Below the pieces are notes generated by a model. The model saw only the letters and a program-made list of their open reading frames with translations. It was not told where the DNA came from and ran no database searches. A stretch of 61,849 bases of DNA, from contig MNCI01024161.1 of the NCBI GenBank assembly GCA_015680685.1, positions 37,870-99,718 of the forward strand, in the 5' to 3' direction. The translations under genes and the position numbers were made by a program. Each line of letters starts with the position of its first letter. Position 1 is the stretch's first letter. This DNA comes from Gnetum montanum (taxonomy: Eukaryota; Streptophyta; Gnetopsida; Gnetales; Gnetaceae). Of the stretch, positions 47,495-61,512 are shown in pieces.

Positions 47495-47945
47495 TGTAAT
47501 TTGAAGGTTTCCTATTGGTATTTCTCCTATGTTTGCACTGAGATTTATTAAAATTTAGATCCAGCAAAAGTCCCTGGTATTAATTTAGGTAGGGATGGCA
47601 TAAATGTTATGTATGTTCATTTTCTTCTGTGAGAATTATCTTTTTGGGACCATACAAAAGAACTTTTTGCTTTTTCATTATCAAATTCGGTGGAAATTCC
47701 ATTTCTGTTAATTGCAATTTAAAAAAAGAATATCTTAGTTGGCTTTGTTGATTCGATATACGCTATCGAAGATTTTTACTTTGAACTTGCAAACGATTTT
47801 GGAGGGTTTTTGACTGGAAAATGCGAAATTCGATTAATGACAAGTTTTCCTTCACTTGTGAAAGACTCAACGGAACTTTCTTAATTTTTCAATTACTGTG
47901 ATGAAGGGCTAAAATGAACTCATCCACCAAAAATTATTCAATGTA
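47495..47945 (+). other. HSBP: HSBP 3'UTR and downstream flank, duplicated at 17,232-17,636
   Basis: AT-rich sequence after the stop codon. It aligns over some 400 bases with the right end of the gutted copy, which lacks a short block here (around 47,560-47,610). I see no single clear poly(A) signal. Confidence 0.6.
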
Positions 47946-50890
47946 CGTAAGGTATGCATGTATATAAACACGCAATATATACATTGCAAAATATGTAAAA
48001 GAAAATGCAGTGCTTTAATCTTTCAGCAGTAAATATAATGTTTTCTTTGTTTGGTATCAAATGTGAAGGTATAATTCTTATAAATGATGCAGGTGAGAGA
48101 TCAACCTAGAGAAAAGTCAAAGGAAATTTATATGCCATTCAAATTTTATTCATGATATTGTTCATAGTCATCATTCTAGTCTTATTCTAAGAACATAGGG
48201 TTAGTTTTTCTTTTATTGCTGTTCATTTCTATTTTAAGAGCTAAATTGGATATCTTTGATTAGTCATGTAAACCAAGCTTTTGCTTTGCTTATGCATTAT
48301 TTTCCTTTGACTTTAATAATGTGTCCTTTTTTGTTATGAACATATGAAGCCAAGCCAAATCATGTGAGATAATTTTCTGTAGTCTTCTCATCTATTTATG
48401 CTACTTTTTTTTTGTTTCAGTTTTTTTGATAATGGAAGAATTGATTTCGTCTATCCTTCTTGATACCAACATCTTTAGCGTTTATGATTTATGCTATTCT
48501 TTTTATTATAAGTAATAAGTTATGAGTTTGAGTTCTATCATTTTAATTATGTTCTATATAATTTATATGTAATTTCAAGGAGGGGAGATAGCCAACATGA
48601 TACCTATAGAAGAATATGAGATTGTCAATTTAGCATGTTGTTGGGCTTGAACTTGTGACTATGCAATCCAACTATATAATTTAAAATAATTCTTATTAAA
48701 AATCAAACAATTTGTTCATGTCATAGTAACTTTGCTTTAAATGTAATGAGTTGCAATTTTAAATCATGTTTGAAGTAACAGTATTATTATGTTTTAATTA
48801 AATTCTATAACCAATTTTTGTCAAATCTATAGACTAATTTATGTATAGTAATGCTTTAAAACTTTCAGGACCTGTACCATTAGTTGGTCATTGTCAAATC
48901 CTTCACCAACCTAAAAGTAAGCCCATCATAGATGTAATAAAGGTACAAATATGATAATAATGATGTGTTTTCTAAAACTAAATCTTGCCAAGTTTATTTT
49001 ATGTTACATTATTTCAAGTAAATGTTGAAGATCTGAAAATTAAGGGGTGAATTCAAACCCAAGATAGAATGAGACATACCACCTTTAAGGCACAGTAAAT
49101 ATATCAAGACTAAGTCTTCTCAAACAATAAGAACCAAAACCCATTTACTAAAAATTAAGCTTATATATATTAATGGCTTATAATTGTTTTTTATTTGGCA
49201 GTATCATTCAATCCCATATGAAGCATTATCATGTTTTTCTTAAATTCAATGTATTCAAGAGTAATGATTTCAGTTCCAACACCCCATTCCCCCACAGAAG
49301 AGGTGACTAGTTTCCATCACCTGATCCTCTACCGTTTCTCCCTCTATGCCCATTAAAAAAAAAATCTTAATCAAGCTTGTGGCAACATAAAACTGTTGAA
49401 CCCAACCCCATTTGGATCTATTAATCAAAGGAATTCTACGTTCAAAAAAATCTTAATCAAGCTTGTGGCAACATAAAACTGTTGAACCCAACCCCATTTG
49501 GATCTATTAATCAAAGGAATTCTACGTTCAATTGACTGAAACATCTTTATTTTTTGTAATAGCTCCATGGCAAAACATAAAGTTGAAAAGTTGACAAAAT
49601 CAAAATACCGACCCCATCAGTTTTTTAAAAAACTGCAACATAAACATGTCTTATCTGAACGACCTTTTTTCCCCAAAGCGTTATTCTATCCTTTGCCCTA
49701 TCCAGCAAGATCATGACATCATATTCTTTCGGTGACATTGCTTTTTGTATGACAAATCGTAAATAAGATTATCCTTCGTTTGGTAATTAAAAAAAATGCA
49801 TTAGCTTGATGCTTCTACAAAATGCATAGGAAAACCAAGGAAATTTTTCGAGGGCATGTAGAATTCTTAATATACAAGTTCTTACAATCATACTATAACA
49901 AAAGATTGAATATTTCAGCAACCTATTAATAACAGTAGCACAGCAACATTTTCCACAAAACTGAACATGTGGTTAGATGCGTACACAAAGCAAATTTACA
50001 ATGCATACAAGCTATACAATACAACGGTTTTGTAAGAAATGATGAAGCAGCTTCATCACGAAGATGAACAATATTTTTTCATTAAAACAAATCGATTAAC
50101 AAAACATGCTTTTCCTCAAAGGTTGGTCCATTAGAAAGTAACGATACCTCAGTACGTAGATATAGTATCATCTTTCATCTGTTGAGACCTACGAATCTCT
50201 GTGACCTAAAAACCCCCTAAAAACCCACCCAAACAAACTTAAGAGCTTCACTACTAATTTTAAAAGGCGTAGATGTTTGTGTCATACTCTGTATGAACAA
50301 TATAAGAAGTTGCATCCTAATCCATTTGCATTATACTTCTCCCGCACAAAATTCTCCTGCAACAGCCATATAAACGATTCAGATGCCATTGAATGTTGCA
50401 AAGATACGTGTGAAAATTCTCAAGAGGCTTACATGATTTTGAATCAAAAGCTTATTAAACAAGTTGAATATTTCCATGCAGCAACCTCTATGCAAATGTG
50501 AACATTGACATGGAAGTGGAAATTGTAAAATGGAAAAATGTTCACAAAAAAGATGAAGCATGTAGACAATGTTTATTATAGGTAATAGAAGATCAAGAAC
50601 ATATTGTATTTGAGTGTTGTGCAACTTTATGTTCTTGAGCGATCTCTGATTCGCAAGGAGAGAACCTTCAAAAGAAGTTATAAGCACATATCTAAGGATA
50701 TCCTCCTTCAATTCAGGTCAATCCAACAATTACTAAAACCAATATGTAAAATAGCATCCTATTTGAAGACCATGGAAGTAAACCTCTGTCTTGAGCCATT
50801 GCTAACAGGTTGCAAGTTCATGATGTGCTTCAGATAGCCCTAAATCTTTGTTCTTTGATAGGATTTAACTAAAACATAACGATGCCTCAA
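47946..50890. other. Intergenic AT-rich region between HSBP and ROP
   Basis: No recognisable gene. Short open frames at 50,277-50,501, 50,379-50,711 (-) and 50,604-50,837 have no family resemblance I can name. HSBP and ROP converge on this region. Confidence 0.5.
49364..49529. repeat. 86-bp exact tandem duplication
   Basis: ATCTTAATCAAGCTTGTGGC... to ...GGAATTCTACGTTCAA is present twice (start 49,364 and 49,450) with no difference visible. It is either a recent slippage event or an assembly artefact; unlike 6416 there is no n. Confidence 0.9.
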
Positions 50891-50895
50891 GGCAT

Positions 50896-51185
50896 GGTCA
50901 CATGCCATGGTTTTCAGCCTTGGCATGGTGAAGAGTAATGGCAGTCAAACAGCCAATTCTCTCTGGTTTGACATGTGAGGTTTTGTTCTGACGATGTTTC
51001 ATGGTGCTAAAAACATTGTCCATGTGACAGTCAATCACACCTCATCTAACGGAATTAACTATCAAAGGCCATAGCTAGGCAGATAGAAAACAACAATGAT
51101 TTGCATGACGGCTTTAGCAACATACGAATACCCATCAGAGAGCTATGGTGCACCCTGACAGCTGAAAACCACGACATGTGACTGG
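50896..51185. mobile_element. Short element with inverted terminal repeats (MITE-like)
   Basis: The left end GGTCACATGCCATGGTTTTC pairs with the right end, whose reverse complement reads AGTCACATGTCGTGGTTTTC. Similarity continues over about 35 bp. Length about 290 bp, no ORF. The element lies downstream of the ROP gene. I could not settle the exact ends or the target duplication, so the superfamily is open. Confidence 0.5.
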
Positions 51186-51305
51186 CCCCTCAAATACAAC
51201 TTGAACTGTTGTATCATACAGGTTGTAAAAGAGTTGGGTTTGCTTGGGGGATATATAGTCAAAGTTTTGATTCTGCCAACATAACTCTTTTACAACCCAT
51301 ATGAT

Positions 51306-51375
51306 TTATCCTATAGGTTAGCCGAGTGGTAAGCCTTGACATGGAAACCCAAAGTTACATGTTCAATTCCAATTT
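51306..51375 (+). mobile_element. tRNA-derived SINE head
   Basis: A box AGGTTAGCCGAGTGGTAAG and B box CATGTTCAATTCC in tRNA-like spacing. It is preceded by a 15-bp inverted repeat GGTTGTAAAAGAGTT / AACTCTTTTACAACC (51,221-51,298) that could fold as a hairpin. Confidence 0.55.
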
Positions 51376-51618
51376 GCAATGCTAAGTTATGAACAAATTC
51401 TGGAAAAGAAATTTCGAAATCGGTGTTGTCTCTTATATCCAAGAGGACCTGAGTGGACATAATTATATAAATTCAGTTTTAAATACAAAAATGAATACAT
51501 AAATTTATAGGTCTCAAACAAAGCAAATGATTTTTCACCCGAAAAACAAAAAACAAAAATAAAAGAAAGAAGCAAAATGTATAAAGCATAAGAAATTATC
51601 CAAAGAGTTCAATGTTAC

Positions 51619-53060
<1,442 letters not shown>

Positions 53061-55400
53061 TGCTACAACGATATCACGGCAAAAATTCACCGCGCACCGT
53101 CAATTGCTTACGCACAAACTCCGCTTCTCCCTCCGCTTAGTAAGCGAACATAGCAAGAAACATAGAACCCTTTTAGAAACCGTTGCTTGATGAAGGCTAG
53201 TGTAGTTTAAAAGCAAGAGAAAATGCACTAGCATTTAAAAGCAAGAGAAAATGCAACCGCTGACACAATATGGCGATGCATTAAACAACATGATTAAAGG
53301 CAGACGGCAAACAACAGAAAAAACCATGGAAAACAAATATGGACAACACCAAGTTTCTTTAGGGTATGTACAATGGTAGGAAAGGACAGTTCAAACAGCG
53401 AATTCCAGAAATGAGAAAATCCGAGTCAAGGATTCGTGCAGAAGACAGTACAATCCAACGACGGCTTGCTCCTTGGGAACTCAAAACAGGGAACAATGTA
53501 CGCAACCCTACCAACATCCAAAACACACGCAAAAATACAGGCGCCTCGATTTTTTTTACTATTTCACAACAAGTTGCGAATAAAACTCATGCAAAATGCA
53601 CAACACTCTAAGTAATATATCTGTGCTTCAACATGACAAAGAAATGACGCGCAGTGATTTTATAGATTTCAAAATAATTCAGAGAAATTACAGAGTAGTA
53701 GCGCTACCGAACGCATTAGTTGGAGAGAACATTTTAATCGCTTCTTTCTACTTACAGATACAAAGAAGGGTAGAAGATCTCATCGCTAAAAAGGAAAAGC
53801 TAACGCTGCGTAGTTCCGACTTCCGAACCTTGGTACCGATCAATTTGTTACGTATCTGCAATGTTAAGCTGAAGAGGGACAAGTTAATCAAAACTTTCCA
53901 GGTCACCTGGTTGCAGTTGGAGAAAAGGAACTCGATACTGTGGTCTGAGAAGTAAAGGCTGCCAGGTTGCTAACCTTAGGAAGCGAAAATTCAACATTAC
54001 GGATCGCACCGAACCATTGCCATTAAAAGCATAATCAAGCAACAAAACTCTCAGGCAATTCTTCTTTCCAGTTGCAAAGCACAGACTTTGACGCTAAAAC
54101 CTAAATAACGCGAACATCGGAAACGACTTTGCGCATCGCAAAAAGCTTCAAAGCATCGAAGCATTGAAAGCACGTCCCTAGCTATCCACTTTTTAAGTAC
54201 AAGCGTAATCAAATTTTTGTAAGAATTTCACAACTCCACTGCAGAGCAGCCCTTGGAACGTATTTCTACGTTCCAGAACCTTCTAACAGACCACTCAGTA
54301 CGGACACAAAGGAAGGCATTCTCCATATCGTACTTTCTGAATACGAAACGTAAACTACTGAACAATCCAAAGCGCAAACAACGCTAATCTTATCTACATT
54401 ACAAAGTAACGAAGCAACCGTTAAACCAACACCATGAGCAGATTCAATCAGATTTTTCACATCATTCTACACTTAAAGAGGCAAACGACGAACCTGCAAC
54501 CGAAGAGACAAAAGGATGCGATGATGCTAACCTGGAGAAGGAAGGATGTTTTCAAAACGAGCAAAAACTTACCGCATGCGCAGCATTTAAGCCAGCAGCA
54601 GAAGACGAACAAGAAACCAAGCCAGTCATGCAACAGGTACCGCAATCAAAGCTCCACAAGCCTCGTCCAAACGTATGCAAGCCGAAGTAGCTCGACCTTT
54701 ACAAGTAACAACAGCTACCTTCAACCTCGAAGCGATGCGTCACTTACCAAAACCAAGCCCTACGAAACGACCCCGGGAACAAACCAAAAGCGTAACGATC
54801 ACAAAGTACCTTGCAAATGACAAGCGCAACTCGGAAACGAAAAAAATTCCAGAGAAACAAAAACGATGCGCCCGAACCCTAGCTCGGTCGCAAAGAAGGC
54901 AATAAAAATAATGAAAACGAAGCATAAGAGCAGCAGAACGCATAGCATTCATTCAGTCAGTTAAACCTTTAAACAAAACGAGTAAGTAAGCGAAGGCGAC
55001 AGGGCACCATACCTCACGTTCTTGCAGAGCCGAGCACATGCACTTCACCTTGGGAATGGAATGTCGACAAACGGCCACGGCCACGGTTACTACGCTCAAC
55101 TTTTTGCTACTTCAACGGCAGCGAAGTCTGTGTCGGAACCACATCACAAGACACTAAATACGAGAGTCGTCAAAGAGCCGTAAGATAAGCAGAGGCTCGC
55201 AGAGCCAACGGATTTCAAACGCGTAAAGACATTTTAAAAACAAAACACTAACAAAGGATTTGATCCGATCTGACCTTGAAGAAGAACTTCTTCTTCACCG
55301 ATTTTGAATTCCTCTTTCGGACAAAAGTGTAAAGCGCAAAGAAACTTCTCTGCGGACGTGGACAAGGACGGGAATGTGTTTATTATAAAACGCAAAGCAA
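53061..55400 (-). promoter_or_regulatory. ROP: ROP 5' region: probable leader exon, leader intron and promoter
   Basis: Upstream of the ROP ATG lies 2.3 kb with more CG and less poly-T than the surroundings and no protein I recognise. On the minus strand TTTATAATAAAC near 55,385 could be a TATA box. A CT- and purine-rich leader would follow (55,350-55,275), ending at AAG/GTCAGA near 55,275. A 3' splice site GTTGTAG stands two bases before the ATG. A leader intron is common in plant ROP genes; here it is inferred. Confidence 0.35.
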
Positions 55401-56249
55401 GGGTAGGCAGTCCGTCCTGGTCATCTTCTGGTCCACTACCAGTAGCAGAAGCACCACCAAAAGCAACGGCGGCGTTGTTTTTCGAAAAAAAGTTGCCTCG
55501 CATCGCAAAATGGCGTAACGTGATTTTAACTTGAAAACCAGCAACGGCGGCAATAGAGAGGGAAGCAAATTGAACGAAACTGAACAAACAATGCAGCAAC
55601 ACAAAAACGTTGATTCAATATAATATATATTTATTTATATAGAGAGGGATACACTCCTTTGGTCAATTCAATTCGCTATTTTTGATAGCAATTTAGATTA
55701 AATGGAAATTAATTTTTTTCTCAGTCAATTTTTGCTCAAGATACTGACAAAAAAGATACGGAAAAAACAATTAAAAATGGTTTGAAGAAATGCATGGAGC
55801 CCACTGATAAAAGAAGAATTCACGTAACCAACATCATTTCATTGGGTCAAGTTAGAATAATGATGATGATACAGCTTAAATTTGCTTTTTTGATGAAATT
55901 TTGCTTAAGATTTCTACTTCATGAAAACTTGCATGTTTGCTTGCTTTCTGACCTTTGGATAAATTTGTGTTTTAAACCATGAGTAAAATTGATTACATCA
56001 AAGCAAATTTGAATTGCATCCTGAACAAAATTGATATTGATAAAGTGCAAAGTTGGTTTACATTTAAGTTAGTTGCTTTTTGCTTGAGCCAACTTGGTTT
56101 ACAATTTGGCAAAATTGCTATCAAACATAGAATTCAATTGACCAAAGGATGAATGTTTGCATGGGAAAGAAAAGTGATAAAAAGGCAATTGTTTTTCAAT
56201 TTGTAAACTTGAAAAGAAGATAGGTTTTTGCTCATTCAAAGAACCCTTG

Positions 56250-56625
56250 GCACCTTGCCTTGGTAGAATGGACATTGAGCCTCTAGGTCCACTAACCCTC
56301 CCATCACCCCACCTTGATCTTCTAGGTCCACTAACCCTTTGAGCACCTACTACCTTGAGACTCTATATCTACCAACCCTCCAAGCCACCCCTGAGCCTTT
56401 ATGTCCACTGACCCTCTAGGCACCCCTACCTTGAACCTTGAACCTTGATGTTTGCGGACCCTCTAGGCCACTAATGCCTCAAGGTTCTATATCTAACAAC
56501 CTTCCACATACTTCACCTTGGCAGGATGGAGCCTCTACACCCATTGATCCTTTGGAGGTCCTCGGATAATCTACCTTGGAAAGATGAGCATCTAGATATA
56601 CTCACCCTCACAAAATCTACCTTGT
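56250..56625. repeat. Degenerate C-rich minisatellite
   Basis: Repeats of about 45-55 bp built on CCTTGAGCCTCTAGGTCCACTAACCCTC with many changes. Strong strand asymmetry (C-rich plus strand). No frame is conserved. The stretch before it (55,640-56,245) is AT-rich with nothing recognisable. Confidence 0.7.
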
Positions 56626-56750
56626 AACCATTGAGGAAGAGCAAAGGGAAGGAAACTAAACAAAGCAGTTGAAGCAACACGACAGCATTCATTCATTGAG
56701 TATACCATGTCTGAAATACTTATTGCTAAGCGAGTGACGTATATATTTAA

Positions 56751-56866
56751 TAATACTTGAGGTATGGATTTTCTTCTTTGTTTGCCAAAGCAAGTAAAAA
56801 AGGCGTAATAATACTTGACGTATGGATTTTCTTATTTGTTTGACGAAGCAAGTAAAAAAGGCGTAC
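56751..56866. repeat. 58-bp tandem duplication
   Basis: TAATACTTGAGGTATGG... to ...AAAAAAGGCGTA occurs at 56,751-56,808 and 56,809-56,866 with four or five differences. Confidence 0.85.
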
Positions 56867-57070
56867 AGTGGCGGGCCCACCGCAGTCCCAGCAGCAGCTT
56901 TAACCTCAGTCTTACGCAATCATTCGTTCTTTCGAATTCGTCTAACTACTCTCTCTGCCATCATTCGTCCACCGAAAACGCTTCGTCTGCCCTGCCCCAT
57001 ATGAAATGTAATGTTTTCCTCGGTTTTTTCTTTTTTTACTTCCACCATCTTTATACGTTCTTTGAGGTAA
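56867..57070 (+). promoter_or_regulatory. Possible unassigned 5' leader exon
   Basis: A GC-richer, CT-rich stretch (GGCGGGCCCACCGCAGTCC, then CTCTCTGCCATCATTCGTCC) that looks like plant leader sequence, ending at a possible donor GAG/GTAATA (57,066). No downstream exon is found in the window, since tandem repeats and a LINE follow. It could be an orphan first exon or a promoter remnant. Confidence 0.25.
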
Positions 57071-57149
57071 TATTTTCGTTCTCTCTCTTTTTTTTTTTTG
57101 TTTTTTATTAGAGGTTGTTCTTTGCAATGATTTGAAGTAACTTGCATTG

Positions 57150-57955
57150 TTTTTTTAAATGGTGACTGCTTCTACTTAACGGTCAACTTTGGTGTGAATT
57201 CAATAGTCTCCACTTCTCCACTACCAAATGTAACGTTACATTCAATTCCTACACTACCAAATGTAACGTTAACGTTACATTCAATTCCTACACTACCAAA
57301 TGTAACGTTACATTCAATTCCTAGTAGAGGTAAGAGTTTTAATTTTCAAAGTCCCTAATTGTTGGGAGTTTATGGGTGGATTAGTGAATCGATTTTAGGA
57401 TTTTTTTTTTTTTAAATGGTGAGTGCTTCTACTTAACTGTCAACTTTGGTATGAATTCAATAGTCTCCACTTCTCCACTACCAAATGTAATGGTACATTC
57501 AATTCCTAGTAGAGGTTAGAGTTTTAATTATCAAAGTCCCTAATTGTTGGGAGTTTATGGGTGGATTAGTGTATTAATTTTAGGATTTTTTTTAAATGGT
57601 GAGTGCTTCTACTTAACAGTCAACTTTGGTGTGAATTCAATAGTCTCCACTTCTCCACTACCAAATGTAATGGTACATTCAATTCCTAGTAGAGGTAAGA
57701 GTTTTAATTTTCAAAGTCCTTAATTGTTGAGAGTTTATGGGTGGATTAGTGTATCGATTTTAGGATTTTTTTTTAAAAATGGTGAGTGCTTCTACCTAAT
57801 GGTCAACTTTGGAATGAATTCAATAGTCTCCACTTCTCCACTACCAAATGTAACGATACATTCAATTCCTAGTAGAGGTAAGAGTTTTAATTTTCAAAGT
57901 CCCTAATTGTTGGGAGTTCATGGGTGGATTAGTGTATCGATTTTAGGATTAAAAA
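57150..57955. repeat. Four-copy tandem repeat, about 180-bp unit
   Basis: The unit runs from T-run AAATGGTGAGTGCTTC to GGATTAGTGTATCGATTTTAGGA. Copies start near 57,151, 57,402, 57,585 and 57,767. The first copy is longer because it contains three copies of a 33-bp sub-repeat ACTACCAAATGTAACGTTAC (57,218-57,322) with the palindrome TGTAACGTTACA. Confidence 0.92.
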
Positions 57956-58054
57956 AAGTTGAAATTAGAATAATTTGTTGATGTGGGTATTGGAACCCAA
58001 AATAACTAAAACATAGATACACCATAAGATTTATAAAAGTCTATAACTTAATGT

Positions 58055-58125
58055 TATCTAGTAGAATTAAGCCTATGATGTAGGGTTACCAAGCTAAGAC
58101 CTATACCAATAGGCTAACACGTCAT
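58055..58125 (-). mobile_element. tRNA-derived SINE head
   Basis: Minus strand: A box GTTAGCCTATTGGTATAGG, B box TAGGCTTAATTCT. The wording is near that of the second unit at 44,745-44,910, and both are followed by ATAGATACACC-like text on the opposite strand. Confidence 0.6.
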
Positions 58126-58149
58126 TGTTAACATGTAATTCGATTATGA

Positions 58150-60560
58150 AAAGTTTAATTCCTCTAGCTTTTTTAAGTAGAATCCTATTATGATCTATCT
58201 AACAAATGCATTTTAGGTCCTTACTTGTTTACCAAATGGTAAAGCTCCAAGTTTTGATGCATTTCTAATTGATTTTTTTAAGAAGCATTAGGACATCGTT
58301 GGAGATTATCTCTTTCATATTTTCTAAGAAGCCATTAAAAAAGTTTCTCCTAGCAAAAGTATTAATAAAGGCATGATTTGTCTTCTTCCTAAAAATGGAG
58401 ATCTTTATCATATTGGTAATTGGAAGCTTATTACTCTTCTTAATAATATTTATAAGATTTTTGCTAAAGGCATGGCTTGCTGAATTTAGAAGGATATTGA
58501 AGATATCATCAAACTTGAGCATACTAGTTTTATTAAAGATAAACATAGCTTAAATAATATTACTGCAACTTGGCAGCAGGGGAATGTAGTGGGCTTTTGA
58601 TACTAACCAAGATATTACTTTTATTAAATTAGATTATGTCGAAGCTTATAACAATATTGAATGCAATTTCATTATTTCTTGTCTCTATAAACTTGGATTT
58701 GGTGACTATTTTATTCATCTCATTTGTACCCTACTTATAGATGATAATGCTCAAGTTGCTACTAATTTTGGATTAAATTCCTTATTTCCTCTTCAACAGT
58801 TAGTTTGTCAAGGTTGTCCTATAAATCCCTATTTTTTCAGTACTATTGCAAACTTTCTTTCACATATTCTATATTATGATCTACAATGGAGTATCATTAA
58901 GGGAATTTCAATTGATGATCAAGGTCCACAATTGTTTAACATGTATTTCGCAAATGATTCTTTTTTTATGATTAACAATTTTCCGTAACATATTAATACT
59001 CTTTAGCTAAAGTAAAGGATTACTACATGTAATTTAGTTTTCAAATCAATTGGCAAAACTTTGTTGTTTATTGTAATAATAATATTGATGAGTGTGTTAC
59101 TCTCAAGTCTTGGAAAATCTTGAAAAAAGATTATCTTCAAAATCTTAGGAATACCTTTTTCTTTTGAGTCTAATCTTGCTATTTTGTGGAATTATGCAAT
59201 TGATAAAATTTTTTAAAAAACTTGATAAAGAAAAAGAAAAAAAATTCACCCATGTTGGTAAAGTTTTAGTTATTAACAAAATACTTCAAATCACTAATGT
59301 TTATTACTCCTATTGGTAAGCTCTTTCTAAAACTTCTTATGATATAATTGATCATATTATCCATTAGTTTCTTTGGTCTATTAAGCAACATAGAAAATGT
59401 TTTTCTGGAATTACCTAAAATATTTACACTAGTAGCAAAAAAGATGGAGGACTTGGGATCATTAATTATTATAACTAACATGTTTCTCTTATTGCAAAAT
59501 GGATTGCAAAGTGCATTAATGGAGATAATGTTTGGATGCTCTTTTTAAGAAATATACTTATGCAAGAAAGACATAAAAATCACAATACTTAGTCTTCTAA
59601 TAACTTTCTTCATTATTTTCTTTTTCCTTGTACCATTTCTATTCTTGGTTTTCCAATTCTTAAACAAATTTGAAAGACATGGTGCAAGCTTACTAAATAT
59701 TGAAATTACAATTATTTATATATTCAGAAAATATGCTTAAGCAAATTAGCCCATGGTGGCTTCCTTTTAATAAAGGAGTTGGACTCCTAATGCATCTAGA
59801 TTATGCACCACTTAGAAAAAATTTGGCATACTATAATTTCTTGTCTATGTATGCATGATAGATGGATTACTTAGAATGAAACTTCTAGCCTCTATGGTTT
59901 GAATAGAAAGAAGAAAAATATTTTGAAAAATTAATTTATAATCTTGAGAATTTATTTAAAGTTGACAAGAGTTTGTATTAGGCTTTTTTAGATATTTTTT
60001 GGAAAAATCACAAATATGTTTTTCCTTATAATTCATAAATTACTTATGAGATTATTAAGAAGAATGATTTTATTCATAAATAATTCAATTCAATAAAGCC
60101 TAGAAAATACAATTATCAACACACTTTTGAATGAGGAAAATGAAAGATATTTGAAGAGCACTAACATTTCCTAGAATCCATATTTTGTTCTAGTGTCTTA
60201 TGCATCAAGGTCTTCCTAAAGACACTCATCTTAAACATATGAGAAATATTTCTCCAAAATGTCCTCTTTATAAAAATGAAAACTCATTTTCTCATGTCAT
60301 TTTTTGAGTGTTTTGTTGCTTAGCAAGCTTGGAAATGTATATCCAAAATTTATAACAATTTTTATCCGACCATCAATGTAGTCATTCTTAGTGATCAACC
60401 TACTTTGTCTACTTCCTTTTTTTGCATTTGGAAATATCTTTGACTACTTGTTCTTTACTCTATTTGGAAGATTTGGTGTGTAGTTATTTTCTAGCAACAA
60501 GAGCATAACTATGACATCTCTTTAAGATTCAAATATTGTATTCTCAAATATGTTGCTTTT
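58150..60560 (+). pseudogene. Decayed LINE: RT and C-terminal domain
   Basis: RT part: GNWKLITLLNNIYKIFAKGMA (58,420-58,480), QGCP-like SRLSYKSLFF region (58,800) and FADD-like FRK-FFF (58,945). After RT: KKDGGLGIINY (59,440) and SLIAKWIAK, typical of plant LINEs. Then a zinc-binding RVT-type end: CPLYKNENSFSHVIF, ending FCCLASLEM (60,260-60,340). Stops and shifts are frequent. Probably one truncated insertion lacking ORF1 and endonuclease. Confidence 0.65.
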
Positions 60561-61512
60561 CAACTACAATGTTAAGTAAAAAAGCTTCTAGTGAAAGCTA
60601 AACAATGAATTTGCTTTCTACAATATTAATTTCTTTTTGTTTTGGAGACTTAAGAATGGGAAGCTTTTAATTTTTGTTGCTATTTTTTTTATTTCTCCTT
60701 GATGTATTCTTTTATCTTTAGTGAGAGTTTTCTTCTTCACTTTAGAAGAAACCCTTTAGTAAGAAGTGACAACCTTTGAGGATACTTCTAAATAAAGACA
60801 AGGTCTAATCCTTTTCATAACCCATAGGGGAGGTTTTTAAGGATTGGTTATAAGGATGAAAACCTAAAAATGTATTCCCAAAATCACTGGGATTTTTCTT
60901 TACTTTGACGATCTAATGTACTCTGAATTTTTTAAATATTATTATTTATTTTTTTGGGGTTCAACCCCCCTCCCCTCCCAAAGTTAGTTTGAAGTTTCAT
61001 GTTTGTTGTAAGTCTTCGTGTTGACCTATACTCAAGAAAGCTACCAATACATTAGTGTACAATTCTCATGTTACTATTTTCATCAGCATTTCTCACCTAT
61101 TTTGTGAGGTTTTTTCAAGATCTTATTCTTCTTCTCTTTGGGCTGTATTGTCAATATTACTATGAATTAGTTAATTATTCATCAATTGAAATAGAGAGTG
61201 CACATAGCAATAATACAATGGTATAGAGATCTGTATGAAAATTATGTTAGAAGTAATTAATTAAACCTAAACAAAATATCAACCAAAATCCTAGGTTACA
61301 CAACCATGAATTAAAAGATGAATAATAAGGAGATACACATGTTTAGATTCTCTCTTGAATGTATGAATTGAAATTCGTGTTGGGTTGATATATATGATGT
61401 TTAAGCTTGGGAGTAAAAAGATAATAAATATTAGAGAATACATCACATGAATCAAGAGAAAACCCAATAGGGAAATAAAAAAAGGGGCATGCATGACCTA
61501 GCCATATGATGG
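60561..61512. other. AT-rich stretch without recognisable gene
   Basis: Contains a C-run (CCCCCCTCCCCTCCC near 60,966) and short open frames only. Confidence 0.5.

Noticed and set aside
50277-50837. Possible small genes between HSBP and ROP
   Set aside because: Short frames on both strands with no family motif, no splice-supported extension and ordinary AT-rich composition.
54434-54905. Open frames of 128 and 76 codons (+) upstream of ROP
   Set aside because: Overlapping frames on both strands in a low-stop, CG-richer region; more likely ROP leader intron or promoter.
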